DNA of 64,000 nucleotides from Arion vulgaris (GCA_020796225.1 CM036754.1:16571367-16635366); one strand, 5' to 3'. Counted from the stretch's first letter, positions 9,591-20,620 are shown. The notes: generated by a model from the sequence alone, not told the origin. Numbers and translations are program-made.

Positions 9591-9885
9591 CAGTCTCGAC
9601 AGCAACTATCTAATTCCAACTTATTTTTTTTCTGCTCTTATTCTTTCATTATGATTCCCACGCTACATTTAATCTCACTCAAACTTGACTATTTGACAAT
9701 CTGTGATTAGTTTCTGCCTTAAGTGGTTTTCTATATGCTCGTGTGTTTACTCATGCACACATTTTATGTTGATTTATGCGTAGTTAATGCAGCGCTGATC
9801 AGGACCGTTCACTGAAATGTTCATTTTATGTTATGCTTGTTGCATTGTAATCATATTCTTCGTCGTTATTTTCTTCTTCTTTTTC
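9591..9885. other. No recognised feature
   Basis: About 295 AT-rich bases between the low-complexity tract and the minisatellite. Nothing recognised. Confidence 0.4.
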
Positions 9886-10578
9886 ATCTATGTACACTAG
9901 TAGATCTCTTTTTCATCTGTGTACACTAGTAGATCTCTTTTTCATCTGTGTACACGCGTAGATCTCTTTCCATGTGTGTACACTCATAGCTCTCTTTTCT
10001 ATATTTGTACACTCGTAGATCTATTTCCATGTGTGTACACTCATAGCTCTCTTTTCTATATTTGTACACTCGTAGATCTCTTTTCCATGTGCGTACACTC
10101 TCTCTTTTCTATCTATGTACACTAGTTGAAATCTTTTCCATCTGTGTACACTCGTAGATCTCTTTTCCATCTGTGTACACGCATAGATCTCTTTTCCATC
10201 TGTGTACACGCATAGATTTCTTTTCCATCTGTGTACACTTGTAGATCTCTTTTCCATCTGTGTACACTTGTAGATCTTTTTTCCATCTGTGTACACTTGT
10301 AGATCTCTTTTTCATGTGTGTACACTCGTAGATCTATTTTTCATCTGTGTACACTTGTTGATATCTTTTCCATGTGTGTATACTCGTAGATCTATTTTTC
10401 ATCTGTGTACACTTGCAGATCTCTTTTCTATCTGTGTACACTTGTGTACACTCGTAGATCTCTTTTCCATCTGTGTACACTCGTAGATCTCTTTTCCATC
10501 TGTGTACACTCGTAGATCTCTTGTCCATCTGTGTACACTCGTAGATCTCTTTTCTATCTGTGTACACTCGTAGATCTC
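9886..10578. repeat. 29-bp minisatellite, about 24 copies
   Basis: The unit is TCTTTTCCATCTGTGTACAC plus TCGTAGATC. It contains the palindromes TGTACA and AGATCT in each unit. Variants alternate TCGTAGATC, GCATAGATC and TTGTAGATC, and some units are shortened (10097-10110, 10435-10450). Since 29 is not a multiple of three, each minus-strand frame cycles through all three readings, giving the apparent VHRWKRDL / CTQMEKRS / YTDGKEIY repeats. I take these as by-products. Confidence 0.95.
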
Positions 10579-10689
10579 AAATAAAATATGCTGAAATAAA
10601 GCAATGTTTAGTCAGACAAATTTAGTGTCTCAAAAGAATTCAACACAGAATAACAACAGAGACAGGCATATCATATTTTGGATCTTGTT

Positions 10690-11200
10690 CATATTTTGTT
10701 GATGATCATCATCAAATAGCTTGTTCTGAGCAGAACTTTGTCACTCTAAACGTTCTTAGGAATAGCTATCTCTCATAGACCAGATAGCCCGCCTCTGCAG
10801 CCGGCATGCTCAAATCATCAGTTACATCCTGAATCCTTCTTCTCATTGGTCTTCCTCTTCACCTCTTTTCTGGGATGCCTCCTTCCATGTCTTCTCCAGC
10901 CCGTTGTGTCTGTTTTCTATGTCCAAAATACTTCAATTTTCTACCTCATATTTGTAGCATCTGCCAGTTTCCTATGATTTTGAGTTCTTCCTGGATATAT
11001 ATATAAATATTTGTTCTCTTCCCTGTCCATGATAGAACTCTTCTGTAACACTTATATTCAAAAACACATCTTTTTCACTGCCTTTTAAAATGTCCATGCT
11101 TCACACCATACGTTGCCACTGGAAATATGTATGCTATTAGTATTCTCAGCTTTGTTTTCATGTCAGCCCCATTTCATTCTGTTTTTAGTTGTTTAATTTT
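10690..11200 (-). mobile_element. RTE-7 LINE C-terminal and 3' region, minus strand
   Basis: The left end ATGATCATCATCAAATAGCTT and the segment at 10800-10940 are the complement of the plus-strand copy at 20045-20390, with the shared block GGATTCAGGATGTAACT. The following minus-strand segment reads like the connector after RT (a degenerate A-Y-G-x-x-x-W-T-F-x-x pattern near 11090-11130). Many stops interrupt it. Confidence 0.75.
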
Positions 11201-11279
11201 TTTTTTTTTTAAAGTCATATTTTTTCTTATTCTACTTGTACAACGTATAATTCCAAACTAATTAAATCTCGCTCTATTG

Positions 11280-12020
11280 TTCCCATTGTATGTATCGGAC
11301 GCAGAATACTCAAACGTCTACTCCAGTGTCCTCATCCAAAAGTAGGTAGCCTCTAGATCGAAGAACTTCCGACTTATTCATCCTAAACTCTGCAACAATC
11401 GATGCTTTTGATGCAAGCATGTCCGCTCTATTGTTGCTACGAACACCCGCATGAGCAGGACAGTAGATCCACATGAATCTCTGGAGGTTGGAAACCTTTA
11501 TAGACGACTCCCATTCATACTACAACCTGCCATTCTAGATTTTTCGAAGCATCGACCGAGAGTCAGAAATAACGGCGAACCAGAGAGACAATAAAGGGCA
11601 GCAGTAACGGCCTCAACCTCTATCCTCATACTGGAAGTAGTTGTCCTGTTTGCTCCGTTTCGCTCTGCAATAGTCCTACCATGCGTCCTAACCAAGAAAC
11701 CCCAGCCTGACTACTCACCACGCCTCACAGACCCATCGGTATAAACAACATCGTCATCGCTTGTATTATTTTCTATCAGCTGCTTAATGCGAGTCAAGCC
11801 TTCATGTTACCCTAGTCTCTACATTCTCTTCCAAGAGTAATTATAAGGATACGATAGTTGGCGATGCTAACATATATTGGGATCCATTCTTCCCCTTTTG
11901 GTAGGGTCACAACCGTGGTCACCTGACCAATTGTTCTCTCTGCCTGGGCCATCCGCGACATACCACGCTTGATTCTGGTGTCCTTAATAGTCTTGTGCAG
12001 TGGATGTCTCTTATCCACAG
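11280..12020 (-). mobile_element. LINE fragment with an RNase H domain, minus strand
   Basis: On the minus strand, about 11330-11500 encodes FMWIYCPAHAGVRSNNRADM, matching the RNase H motif W-x-P-x-H-x-G-x-x-x-N-x-x-A-D, with the usual GNE changed to SNN. Upstream on that strand lies EVEAVTAALYCLSG (about 11600), which fits the E-containing helix of RNase H. The frame also gives GMSRMAQAERTIGQVTT near 11920-11980. Such a domain is known from I/Jockey/R1-group non-LTR elements downstream of RT. Frameshifts split the domain. Confidence 0.78.
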
Positions 12021-12442
12021 TAACTCACATATATGGTGTTTAGAAAGCTGAATATCAGAGAAAGCGACTGGTTGAAGGTAGAACAGGGGGAGATGAAGAT
12101 ACAATTATGAAGAAAATATCAAGAATTTGACTGACATGCAACAGCCTGTCATAGTGTACTATCAGAGCAAAGAACATAATTTACTGAAAATCCATCACTG
12201 CCAAACTTCGATGTGGGAACGATCTCGCCCAAGATAGATAGTGACGTTTGATTGTCATACTTTCAGTAAATCGGGTGTTTATCGTCACATTATAACTTTT
12301 ATGTCATGAGTTTAGTGACTTCATTTGTGTGTGTATAGTATTGGAATCTGATTTCATAATCAAAAATGAAACTTGATTGACCTGCAAACAATAACCTGTA
12401 CAGTAGATTGCTTTCTAAACTTTGTCATTTATATGTTCACTT
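12021..12442. other. No recognised feature
   Basis: About 420 bases of AT-rich sequence with no match to the other repeats in the window. Confidence 0.4.
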
Positions 12443-12698
12443 TCTTTCAATGTAAATTGTGGCATATTCTTTACATGACTTAGTCGTCAACACCCAGCAA
12501 CAGAGTCGTCAATTTCTAGACACCGCTTATACGTTCAGTAGTTTTCCATTGCTTTCGAAACAGTGTGGTCTATTTTTACCGTTCGTAAAGTTCCACCGAC
12601 ACGAATTTGCTTCCAAACTTCATGTCTCGGATTTTGAACCAGATACCCTTTGGTTGTGAGCTCACTACCACTTAAACTACTGACGCCCACTCATTTTC
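12443..12698 (-). mobile_element. SINE-F, minus strand, near full length
   Basis: The complement reads GTAGTTTAAGTGGTAGTGAG, then ATCTGGTTCAAAATCC (B-box-like), GTTTGGAAGCAAATTCGTG, AAAAATAGACCACACTG, AGCAATGGAAAACTACTGAA and AAAGAATATGCCACAATTT. This is the same order as the plus copies at 34723, 41399 and others. Confidence 0.82.
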
Positions 12699-12884
12699 TT
12701 TATTATGTTCATTTTGTTGCTACGCTAACCATGTGTATACAAAATCAAAGTAATAATAGAACACAGTTTTACTGAGAACATAATCGTATGAAAGCATTGC
12801 ATGAGTTCATTTGCCGTTCTTACCACATCGCTTCGATGCTATTACAGGTATTTTGTAATGTCTAATAATTATACCTGAACTTTG

Positions 12885-13012
12885 TAATTTATAAACATTA
12901 ACCACAGTTTGTTGAGGTCAACTCCATCAAATGCCTTCTCGTGATCTGTACATGTGATGTAAATTATTTGTTGTATTTGATTGCTATTCTGATGTAATTG
13001 TTGTAATTGGTT
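12885..13012 (-). mobile_element. RTE LINE reverse transcriptase fragment, minus strand
   Basis: The complement of 12890-12965 encodes ITCTDHEKAFDGVDLNKLW, matching the conserved RT block D-x-E-K-A-F-D-x-V-x-x-x-x-L-W. The stretch up to the minisatellite shows the variable sequence that precedes this block in other copies. The array at 13033 interrupts it. Confidence 0.75.
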
Positions 13013-13032
13013 GGCATCAACAAATTTACAAC

Positions 13033-15720
13033 ATTCTTCTCTATTATTGGCCGTCCTCTGTATGATTCTTCTCTATTCTTGGACATCCTCTGTATTATTT
13101 TTCTCTATTCTTGGACATCCTCTGTATTCTTCTTCTCTATTCTTGGACATCCTCTGTATTATTCTTCTCTATTCTTGGACATCCTCTGTATTATTCTTCT
13201 CTATTATTGGACATCCTCAGTATTATTCTTCTCTATTATTGGCCATCCTCTGTATTCTTCTTCTCTATTCTTGGCCATCCTCTGTATTCTTCTTCTCTAT
13301 TATTGGCCATCCTCAGTATTATTCTTCTCTATTATTGGACATCCTCAGTATTATTTTTCTCTATTCTTGGTCGTCCTCTGTATTATTCTTCTCTATTCTT
13401 GGTCGTCCTCTGTATTATTCTTCTCTATTCTTGGTCGTCCTCTCTATTATTCTTCTCTATTCTTGGCCATCCTCTGTATTATTCTTCTCTATTCTTGGCC
13501 ATCCTCTGTATTATTCTTCTCTATTATTGGCCGTCCTCTGTATTATTCTTCTCTATTCTTGGTCATCCTCTGTATTATTCTTCTCTATTCTTGGCCATCC
13601 TCTGTATTATTTTTCTCTATTCTTGGACATCCTCTGTATTATTCTTCTCTATTCTTGGTCGTCCTCTGTATTATTCTTCTCTATTCTTGGTCGTCCTCTG
13701 TATTATTTTTCTCTATTCTTGGTCATCCTCTGTATTATTCTTCTCTATTCTTGGACATCCTCTGTATTATTATTCTCTATTCTTGGACATCCTCCGTATT
13801 ATTCTTCTCTATTCTTGGTCGTCCTCTGTATTATTCTTCTCTATTCTTGGACATCCTCTGTATTATTATTCTCTATTCTTGGTCATCCTCTGTATTATTC
13901 TTCTCTATTCTTGGTCATCCTCTGTATTATTCTTCTCTATTCTTGGACATCCTCTGTATTATTCTTCTCTATTCTTGGTCGTCCTCTGTATTATTCTTTT
14001 CTATTCTTGGTCATCCTCTGTATTATTCTTCTCTATTCTTGGACATCCTCTGTATTATTTTTCTCTATTCTTGGTCGTCCTCTGTATTCTTCTTCTCTAT
14101 TCTTGGTCGTCCTCTGTATTATTCTTCTCTATTCTTGGTCGTCCTCTGTATTATTCTTCTCTATTCTTGGTCATCCTCGGTATTATTCTTCTCTATTCTT
14201 GGTCATCCTCTGTATTATTCTTCTCTATTCTTGGACGTCCTCTGTATTATTCTTCTCTATTCTTGGACATCCTCTGTATTATTCTTCTCTATTCTTGGTC
14301 ATCCTCTGTATTATTCTTCTCTATTCTTGGTCGTCCTCTGTATTATTTTTCTCTATTCTTGGTAGTCCTCTGTATTATTTTTCTCTATTCTTGGACATCC
14401 TCTGTATTATTCTTCTCTATTCTTGGACGTCCTCTGTATTATTCTTCTCTATTCTTGGACATCCTCTGTATTATTCTTCTCTATTCTTGGACATCCTCTG
14501 TATTATTCTTCTCTATTCTTGGTCATCCTCTGTATTATTCTTCTCTATTATTGGTCATCCTCTGTATTATTCTTCTCTATTCTTGGTCATCCTCTGTATT
14601 ATTCTTCTCTATTCTTGGTCATCCTCTGTATTATTCTTCTCTATTCTTGGTCATCCTCTGTATTATTCTTCTCTATTCTTGGTCATCCTCTGTATTATTC
14701 TTCTCTATTCTTGGCCGTCCTCTGTATTATTTTTCTCTATTATTGGTCGTCCTCTGTATTATTTTTCTCTATTCTTGGTCATCCTCTGTATTCTTCTTCT
14801 CTATTCTTGGACATCCTCTGTATTATTTTTCTCTATTCTTGGTCATCCTCTGTATTATTTTTCTCTATTCTTGGTCGTCCTCTGTATTATTTTTCTCTAT
14901 TCTTGGACATCCTCTGTATTATTCTTCTCTATTCTTGGTCGTCCTCTGTATTATTTTTCTCTATTCTTGGTCGTCCTCTGTATTATTCTTCTCTATTCTT
15001 GGTCGTCCTCTGTATTATTCTTCTCTATTCTTGGTCGTCCTCTGTATTATTCTTCTCTATTCTTGGCCATCCTCTGTATTATTTTTCTCTATTCTTGGTC
15101 GTCCTCTGTATTATTATTCTCTATTCTTGGCCATCCTCTGTATTATTTTTCTCTATTCTTGGTCGTCCTCTGTATTATTTTTCTCTATTCTTGGACATCC
15201 TCTGTATTATTCTTCTCTATTCTTGGTCGTCCTCTGTATTATTCTTCTCTATTCTTGGCCATCCTCTGTATTATTTTTCTCTATTCTTGGTCGTCCTCTG
15301 TATTATTCTTCTCTATTCTTGGCCATCCTCTGTATTATTTTTCTCTATTCTTGGTCGTCCTCTGTATTATTTTTCTCTATTCTTGGACATCCTCTGTATT
15401 ATTCTTCTCTATTCTTGGTCGTCCTCTGTATTATTTTTCTCTATTCTTGGTCGTCCTCTGTATTATTTTTCTCTATTCTTGGCCATCCTCTGTATTATTT
15501 TTCTCTATTCTTGGTCGTCCTCTGTATTATTCTTCTCTATTCTTGGCCATCCTCTGTATTATTTTTCTCTATTCTTGGTCGTCCTCTGTATTATTTTTCT
15601 CTATTCTTGGACATCCTCTGTATTATTCTTCTCTATTCTTGGTCGTCCTCTGTATTATTTTTCTCTATTCTTGGTCGTCCTCTGTATTATTTTTCTCTAT
15701 TCTTGGTCGTCCTCTGTATT
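13033..15720. repeat. 32-bp minisatellite, 84 units
   Basis: The unit is ATTCTTCTCTATTCTTGG plus TCGTCCTCTGTATT. The span of 2,688 bases equals 84 units with no net indel, judging from positions at both ends. Variation sits at a few sites: GG(A/T/C)C(A/G)TCC, TATTATT(C/T/A)TTC and TATT(C/A)TTGG. The plus strand has no stop codon in any frame of the unit, so three overlapping long frames (up to 928 codons, 13011-15797) arise with a 32-residue period. The minus strand has stops in every unit. I treat the frames as by-products. Confidence 0.97.
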
Positions 15721-15725
15721 GTTTT

Positions 15726-15890
15726 CAATGGCGGCTCGTGATCATTTTTGTTGGTGGGTCAGACATAAATTTTCGGAAAAATCATGGTTTCTGTTAGGAT
15801 ATATTTTAATGTATCAAATAACAAATACACGTTACACCTTATTTTTGGTGGGGCCCGGCTCCATTGGCCCTTAATGATGAGCCGCCACTA
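15726..15890 (+). mobile_element. hAT-type MITE, copy 1
   Basis: About 165 bp with inverted ends CAATGGCGGCTCGTGAT and ATGAGCCGCCACTA, matching the CAGTGGCGGCTCGT / ACGAGCCGCCACTG ends of copies 2 and 3. It is flanked by ATTGTTTT (15718-15725) and TTTGTTTT (15891-15898), an 8-bp duplication with one mismatch. Eight-base duplications with CAG-type ends are characteristic of the hAT superfamily. It has no coding capacity. The left flank includes the last bases of the minisatellite. Confidence 0.9.
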
Positions 15891-15904
15891 TTTGTTTTCC
15901 AGCT

Positions 15905-16265
15905 GTGATTCATTTTTTATCAATGATAGAAGAAAACTAGTCCCGACAGAGATGAAGTGTCTACGTAGAATGATGGGGGTAACAAGAAGAGACCTGTTGA
16001 GAAATGAAGACATCAGGAAAAAAGTGGGTACAACATCAGTACTAGACTTCATCAAGAAACAACAAATTAAATAGTTCGGCCACATAAGCAGATTACCAAC
16101 AGACAGTGCACCATGGGTACAAAGCAAAAGACCGGCCACGCGAAAGATGGATATCAGAGATAACAGAGGCGACGAAAGACACTATCTACGATGCGCACAC
16201 AAGGGCCCGTTTTAGAAATCTCTTCTTGACCTGATGCTGTGAGGCAATACAGGATAGGAGAAAAG
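15905..16265 (+). mobile_element. RTE-3 LINE C-terminal and 3' region
   Basis: The plus strand encodes MKCLRRMMGVTRRDLLRNED, then KKVGTTSVLDFIKKQQIK and, after a stop, FGHISRLPTDSAP. The longer minus-strand copy at 57595-58440 has the same segments. The 3' end TGCTGTGAGGCAATACAGG with a following GAAAAGAAAGAAAAG tail matches the terminus of that copy. RT itself is missing, so the copy is 5'-truncated. Confidence 0.85.
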
Positions 16266-16745
16266 AAAGAAAAGATGAATCATTTCTTTCAGTTCTTGTT
16301 CTACTATTCTCCTAAGTTTCGTTTTGGGTCTTCCACGTTTCAGTTACTCTCTGATGTCCATTTCAGTGCAATTTTCGTGACAGGGTTAGTTATCCATGCG
16401 TATCACATGTCCGTTCCATCTCCAACGTCTTTTTGGATAATGGGCTCATATTCTCTTGTTGACACTGTGCACGCAGTTCTTGGTTAGAGATAATATTTAT
16501 GCGTAAGATCTTTCGCAGTTATGTTTTATTTTAAAATAAAAGTTTGGACATATCTTGTTCTGTCATTCTCCAGAATTCTGATCCGTATAGTAAAGTTGTT
16601 GTTTTTTTGCAGAAGTGTTTCTTCATGAATTACTTTTGAAACAAAAAATATTTTTATCGTCTTCTGAATTCTGCTTCTTATATTTTCCTTTTTGTGTAAT
16701 GTTTCTTTGTTATTTCCTTATATTAAGTTCCAGACCACAAAAAAA
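16266..16745 (-). mobile_element. RTE-type LINE (another family), minus strand
   Basis: On the minus strand the order is R-W-R-W-N-G-H-V-I-R-like sequence near 16400-16430, then T-K-I-A-L-K-W-T (near 16370) and a G-R-P-K segment near 16330. This is the usual RTE C-terminal layout. Stops occur throughout. The right limit is uncertain because the next minisatellite replaces the sequence. Confidence 0.65.
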
Positions 16746-16814
16746 ATGACTTGTTATGTGCTATATAGTGTATCCATTCTGATTGGTTGTCTGCTTTCTT
16801 GTATATTTTCTTTT

Positions 16815-17744
16815 AGTATCACGTTGAATATGTCTGTACATTTTTATTTTAGTATCACGTTGAATATGTCTGTACATTTTTATTTTAGTATCACGTTGAA
16901 TATGTCTGTACATTTTTATTTTAGTATCACGTTGAATATGTCTGTACATTTTTATTTTAGTATCACGTTGAATATGTCTGTACATTTTTATTTTAGTATC
17001 ACGTTGAATAGGTCTGTACATTTTTATTTTAGTATCACGTTGAATATGTCTGTACATTTTTATTTTAGTATCACGTTGAATATGTCTGTACATTTTTATT
17101 TTAGTATCACGTTGAATATGTCTGTACATTTTTATTTTAGTATCACGTTGAATATGTCTGTACATTTTTATTTTAGTATCACGTTGAATATGTCTGTACA
17201 TTTTTATTTTAGTATCACGTTGAATATGTCTGTACATTTTTATTTTAGTATCACGTTGAATATGTCTGTACATTTTTATTTTAGTATCACGTTGAATATG
17301 TCTGTACATTTTTATTTTAGTATCACGTTGAATATGTCTGTACATTTTTATTTTAGTATCACGTTGAATATGTCTGTACATTTTTATTTTAGTATCACGT
17401 TGAATATGTCTGTACATTTTTATTTTAGTATCACGTTGAATATGTCTGTACATTTTTATTTTAGTATCACGTTGAATATGTCTGTACATTTTTATTTTAG
17501 TATCACGTTGAATATGTCTGTACATTTTTATTTTAGTATCACGTTGAATATGTCTGTACATTTTTATTTTAGTATCACGTTGAATATGTCTGTACATTTT
17601 TATTTTAGTATCACGTTGAATATGTCTGTACATTTTTATTTTAGTATCACATTGAATATGTCTGTACATTTTTATTTTAGTATCACGTTGAATATGTCTG
17701 TACATTTTTATTTTAGTATCACGTTGAATAGGTCTGTACATTTT
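16815..17744. repeat. 36-bp minisatellite, 25.8 near-identical units
   Basis: The unit is AGTATCACGTTGAATATGTC plus TGTACATTTTTATTTT. Units stay in perfect 36-base phase over 930 bases. I see only three substitutions: ATATG to ATAGG in unit 6 (near 17010) and in the last unit, and CACGTT to CACATT in unit 24 (near 17651). With 12 codons per unit, one plus frame repeats SITLNMSVHFYF (within 16692-17786) and one minus frame repeats DTKIKMYRHIQR (17741-16761). Both are probably by-products of a recent expansion, but I cannot exclude translation. Confidence 0.97.
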
Positions 17745-17820
17745 AACTTGAAAATAACGAATATTTCCGGAGAGGGGTTATGTTGAAGGGAGTGTCTATA
17801 TATTCAAGTTAAGAAGATGT

Positions 17821-17821
<1 letters not shown>

Positions 17822-17870
<49 letters not shown>

Positions 17871-18079
17871 GTGTTCTTTTTGGCCATTTTGATTATTCTT
17901 ATTGTGATATATAAGCAACATTTGCCAAGAACGTTTGTTTTACTTCACAATTTTCAGTACCATTTGGCCTCTGGTGCTTGTCCTTCGGCGATGTGTCCGA
18001 TTTCAACCAGCGTTCAATGGGTCCGCTCTCCGTCAGCATTTGGCTGTCCCCAGCCAACCTACAAGACAGCAGGTTGGAT
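17822..18079 (-). mobile_element. SINE-C, minus strand
   Basis: A (TC)n run at 17821-17870, the complement of a (GA)n tail, leads into the shared 3' module (complement of TTGTGATATATAAGCAAC and TTGCCAAGAACG). Then come GATGTGTCCGATTTCAACC and the head GGCTGTCCCCAGCCAACC, as in the copy at 4183-4420. A short duplication, GATGTT, occurs at 17816-17821 and 18080-18085. Confidence 0.87.
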
Positions 18080-18085
18080 GATGTT

Positions 18086-18892
18086 ATAATAATTATGCAA
18101 CTAATTATCTGTATGTTGCACACACACAAAAACCGTGAGAACTTTAAATTCTGGAATTATAAATATTAAACAGTGTTTTTCCGGCAGAAATATGTAGGTC
18201 AACGTAATAAAGTTAAAACTAACATGAAAATAAAACCTAAAAAATTCAATCAAATTGTTAACGGCAGAAGAAGGAAAAATAATTTATTAAAGTTAAAAAA
18301 TACAAGAAAGTTTGCAAATGAGAAATAAAAAATGAGCTGATTAACATTAAAATCTACACAGAATGTATGTACTAATCAGGTATTGCTTATCAATACTTGC
18401 TCAATAACTGTTTTCTTACGTTAGAACGCAAACTATGTGAGAATGTACTTCTATCTAAGACGAAAAAAAATGTTTTCTCTTTTGTTGCTTTACATAAAAG
18501 TACATTTGATAGTGTCGTCGACGAGTCTAACAAGACTATGCTATTTTTGACAGTAAATTCTAGTCACGAAATAGTGATGATGCTACTAAATTTATTTTCT
18601 GATCAGTCTGTTTTGTCCTGATCACGTAACATCTTTCTCATTTAGAACAAGGATACAGTCAGACTAATGTTTTCTCTCATTAGCATAATCTGAGTACAAC
18701 CTCTGAGATGTTTTATTATATCTGTGGAGTAGTGATCCTAGTGTGTTGCTGGAGATTTCGTTGGTTGCTTGTAAGGATATCCTTTTTATTTTGTTTGCAC
18801 ACTATGAATATTCAGGCCTAGTAGTAACCGTCTAACAAGGCGACGATCTGATTTTTCCGTGAACGCAAGCTTTCCTTATCATTAGAGCTCGC
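18086..18892. other. No recognised feature
   Basis: About 800 AT-rich bases. One 74-codon open frame (18397-18621) resembles nothing I know. There is no repeat match. Confidence 0.45.
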
Positions 18893-19090
18893 CCGCCTGC
18901 CCAGGATGTTCGTAGGGCGTTGGACGACGGGTGATAAGTCACCAGTGAGTGCGGTTCAATTCCGTGGGCTGGCAGAAAAGTCACAGGTTGTCCAGATTTA
19001 CGGTGTTCATGGCACTGAACCGAAGGGTTACGATGTCCATGGCACCGAGCCGAAGAGTTGAAAGCTCATGTGCTTCTGGATCATTAAAAA
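18893..19090 (+). mobile_element. SINE-H, second copy
   Basis: It follows the copy at 5257-5455: GGGCGTTGGACGACGGGTGA, GCGGTTCAATTCCGTGGGCT (B box), CAGAAAAGTCACAGGTTGTC, GTTACGATGTCCATGGCACC, and the end CTTCTGGATCATTAAAAAAA. Confidence 0.83.
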
Positions 19091-19287
19091 AAAAACAAAT
19101 CACGAGAGTTCCATGCCTTTCAGACAAGCATTACTCCGACTTGTAATTCTATAATTCTGATCCTCAAGTAAATGATCAGGGTGTCTTGTAGTCCTACCGC
19201 TATCTTGTGCATACACTACATTTGTATGGGGATTAACTTCGTTAATGACTACTCAAAGATCGCTTTTAAACGACGTCTTCAAATATG

Positions 19288-19532
19288 GAAGTCTCTGTGG
19301 CTAAGTGGTTAAGCGTTTGCCTTGTTTTCCGCAAGTCATAGGCTCGGATTCGGTCCCCGCCGTTCTGTTCACGACTGCATTTTTGTCCAGAGATACCTAG
19401 AATTTGTACTTTGTGCAATACTGTAGGAAGGTGGCGGGCTATTTATACAGAGAGGGACCGAGCTATATGGAGTAAAACCCGGTGTAATGAAGTCATTCCT
19501 TCGGCGTTAGACCTTTTACGGCTTTAGACGTC
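19288..19532 (+). mobile_element. SINE-E copy
   Basis: The head GTCTCTGTGGCTAAGTGG has a consensus A-box-like TGGCTAAGTGG. GGCTCGGATTCGGTCCC stands in the B-box position. The body includes TTGTACTTTGTGCAATACTG and, near the end, GGAGTAAAACCCGGTGTAAT, which matches the copies at 43674 and 52108. Confidence 0.85.
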
Positions 19533-20044
19533 TTAGATGAAAAATAGCGTTGATTATCTCTGCTGTAGGCTACATGATAGTGTTTGATATGTAAACATAA
19601 TACAGTATACATGGTGATGATTAACAAGGATTTTGTAGATTATATGTGCACAATGCATTATACTATGGTAACGAATCATTGACACTGCAGGTACAACTGG
19701 AGAACATAATTATATCATGCATACAGGGTGTGTTCATGATAAAAGTAGCCCAACTGACAAATCAAAAGTTACCAGTTACGAATTGCGTTTAGTATATTTA
19801 CTATTTAAACCGGTTCCAACTAGCTCGTCTAGGTTACCTTCGTTTATCGTTCGTTCCCGAACCATATACAATTACACACTTGACTTACATAAAGACTTCT
19901 GATTTGTCCTTGGACTTACATCCTACGTCATAATTGACTTTGTAATGTTTCATAAAATAGATATATAGATCTATACAGATTAATTTAATCTAAAACTACT
20001 CTGTACAATGGAATTGAGTCTTGTAATATAAAAGAAGAAGGGAT
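19533..20044. other. No recognised feature
   Basis: About 510 AT-rich bases with no repeat match or credible open frame. Confidence 0.4.
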
Positions 20045-20390
20045 AAGATCATCAGAAAAACTCAAAATCCGAAGAAACTACTGTTGTTGGGCTACAGCAA
20101 TAAGAAAGGAATTGAGGTATCGTGTCATATAATAAAAGAAAGAACAGAAGACCATCATGGAATGAGGCATACCGGAAAAGAGAAGAAGAGGAAGACCACG
20201 CAGAAGATGGATTCAGGATGTAACTAATGGTTTGCAGAGGCAGGACATCTGGCCTATGAGAGAAAGAAATTCCGGAGGACTGTTGGGGTGGCAAAGTTTG
20301 CTCAGGACAAGCTATTTGATGATGTTGAAAGTATGTTTAGAATCGTCTGGAGTGACAGAGCACCAAACAACTAATTGTTAGACTCTGTTA
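20045..20390 (+). mobile_element. RTE-7 LINE C-terminal and 3' end
   Basis: The plus strand has AGAGAAGAAGAGGAAGACCA followed by GGATTCAGGATGTAACTAAT, GACATCTGGCCTATGAGAGA and AAGCTATTTGATGATG, in step with the minus-strand copy at 10690-10950. Read with shifts it gives the K-R-G-R-P-R-R-R-W-I-Q-D-V-T signature of RTE C-termini. Confidence 0.78.
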
Positions 20391-20499
20391 GGATTTTCAG
20401 AATTGCTATTACTCTTCACTATCATTACCAAAGAAATATGTATCATATGGATCTTGTTTCCTTTACTTGTCGATCCAACTTACAAGTACCTCTGAAGTC

Positions 20500-20620
20500 G
20501 CGCCTGAATAACGAGAACAATGGTGATAATGAAAGCAAGCCTTCACGTTAAAATTAGTCAAATGCTGCATATTAGACGCCACTTCTAAGTCTGATTAAAT
20601 AGCGGGAACACACATAAAAT
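20500..20620. repeat. Dispersed repeat Y, copy 1
   Basis: GCAAGCCTTCACGTTAAAAT, then a CATATTAGACGCCACTTCTA-like stretch and TAGCGGGAACAC. Copies recur near 47840-47960 and 61110-61330. The class is unknown. I see no A/B boxes, open frame or terminal repeats. Confidence 0.6.

Noticed and set aside
9336..9710. 124-codon Cys/Leu/Ser-rich frame as a secreted or membrane peptide
   Set aside because: It lies entirely in the pyrimidine-rich tract and its composition follows from CTT, TCT and CTG runs.
10021..10567. Lysine-rich repeat peptides on the minus strand of the 29-bp array
   Set aside because: The frames cycle through all three readings of a 29-bp unit and are ended by ordinary unit length changes.
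13007..15874. Four overlapping long open frames (452 to 928 codons) suggesting a hydrophobic repeat protein
   Set aside because: They are the readings of one 32-bp repeat in three frames. The composition and the lack of any non-repeat coding extension make a gene unlikely.
16692..17786. 364-codon plus frame and 326-codon minus frame as repeat proteins
   Set aside because: Both follow from a stop-free 36-bp unit. The short unique ends have no similarity to known proteins and no promoter or splice evidence is visible.
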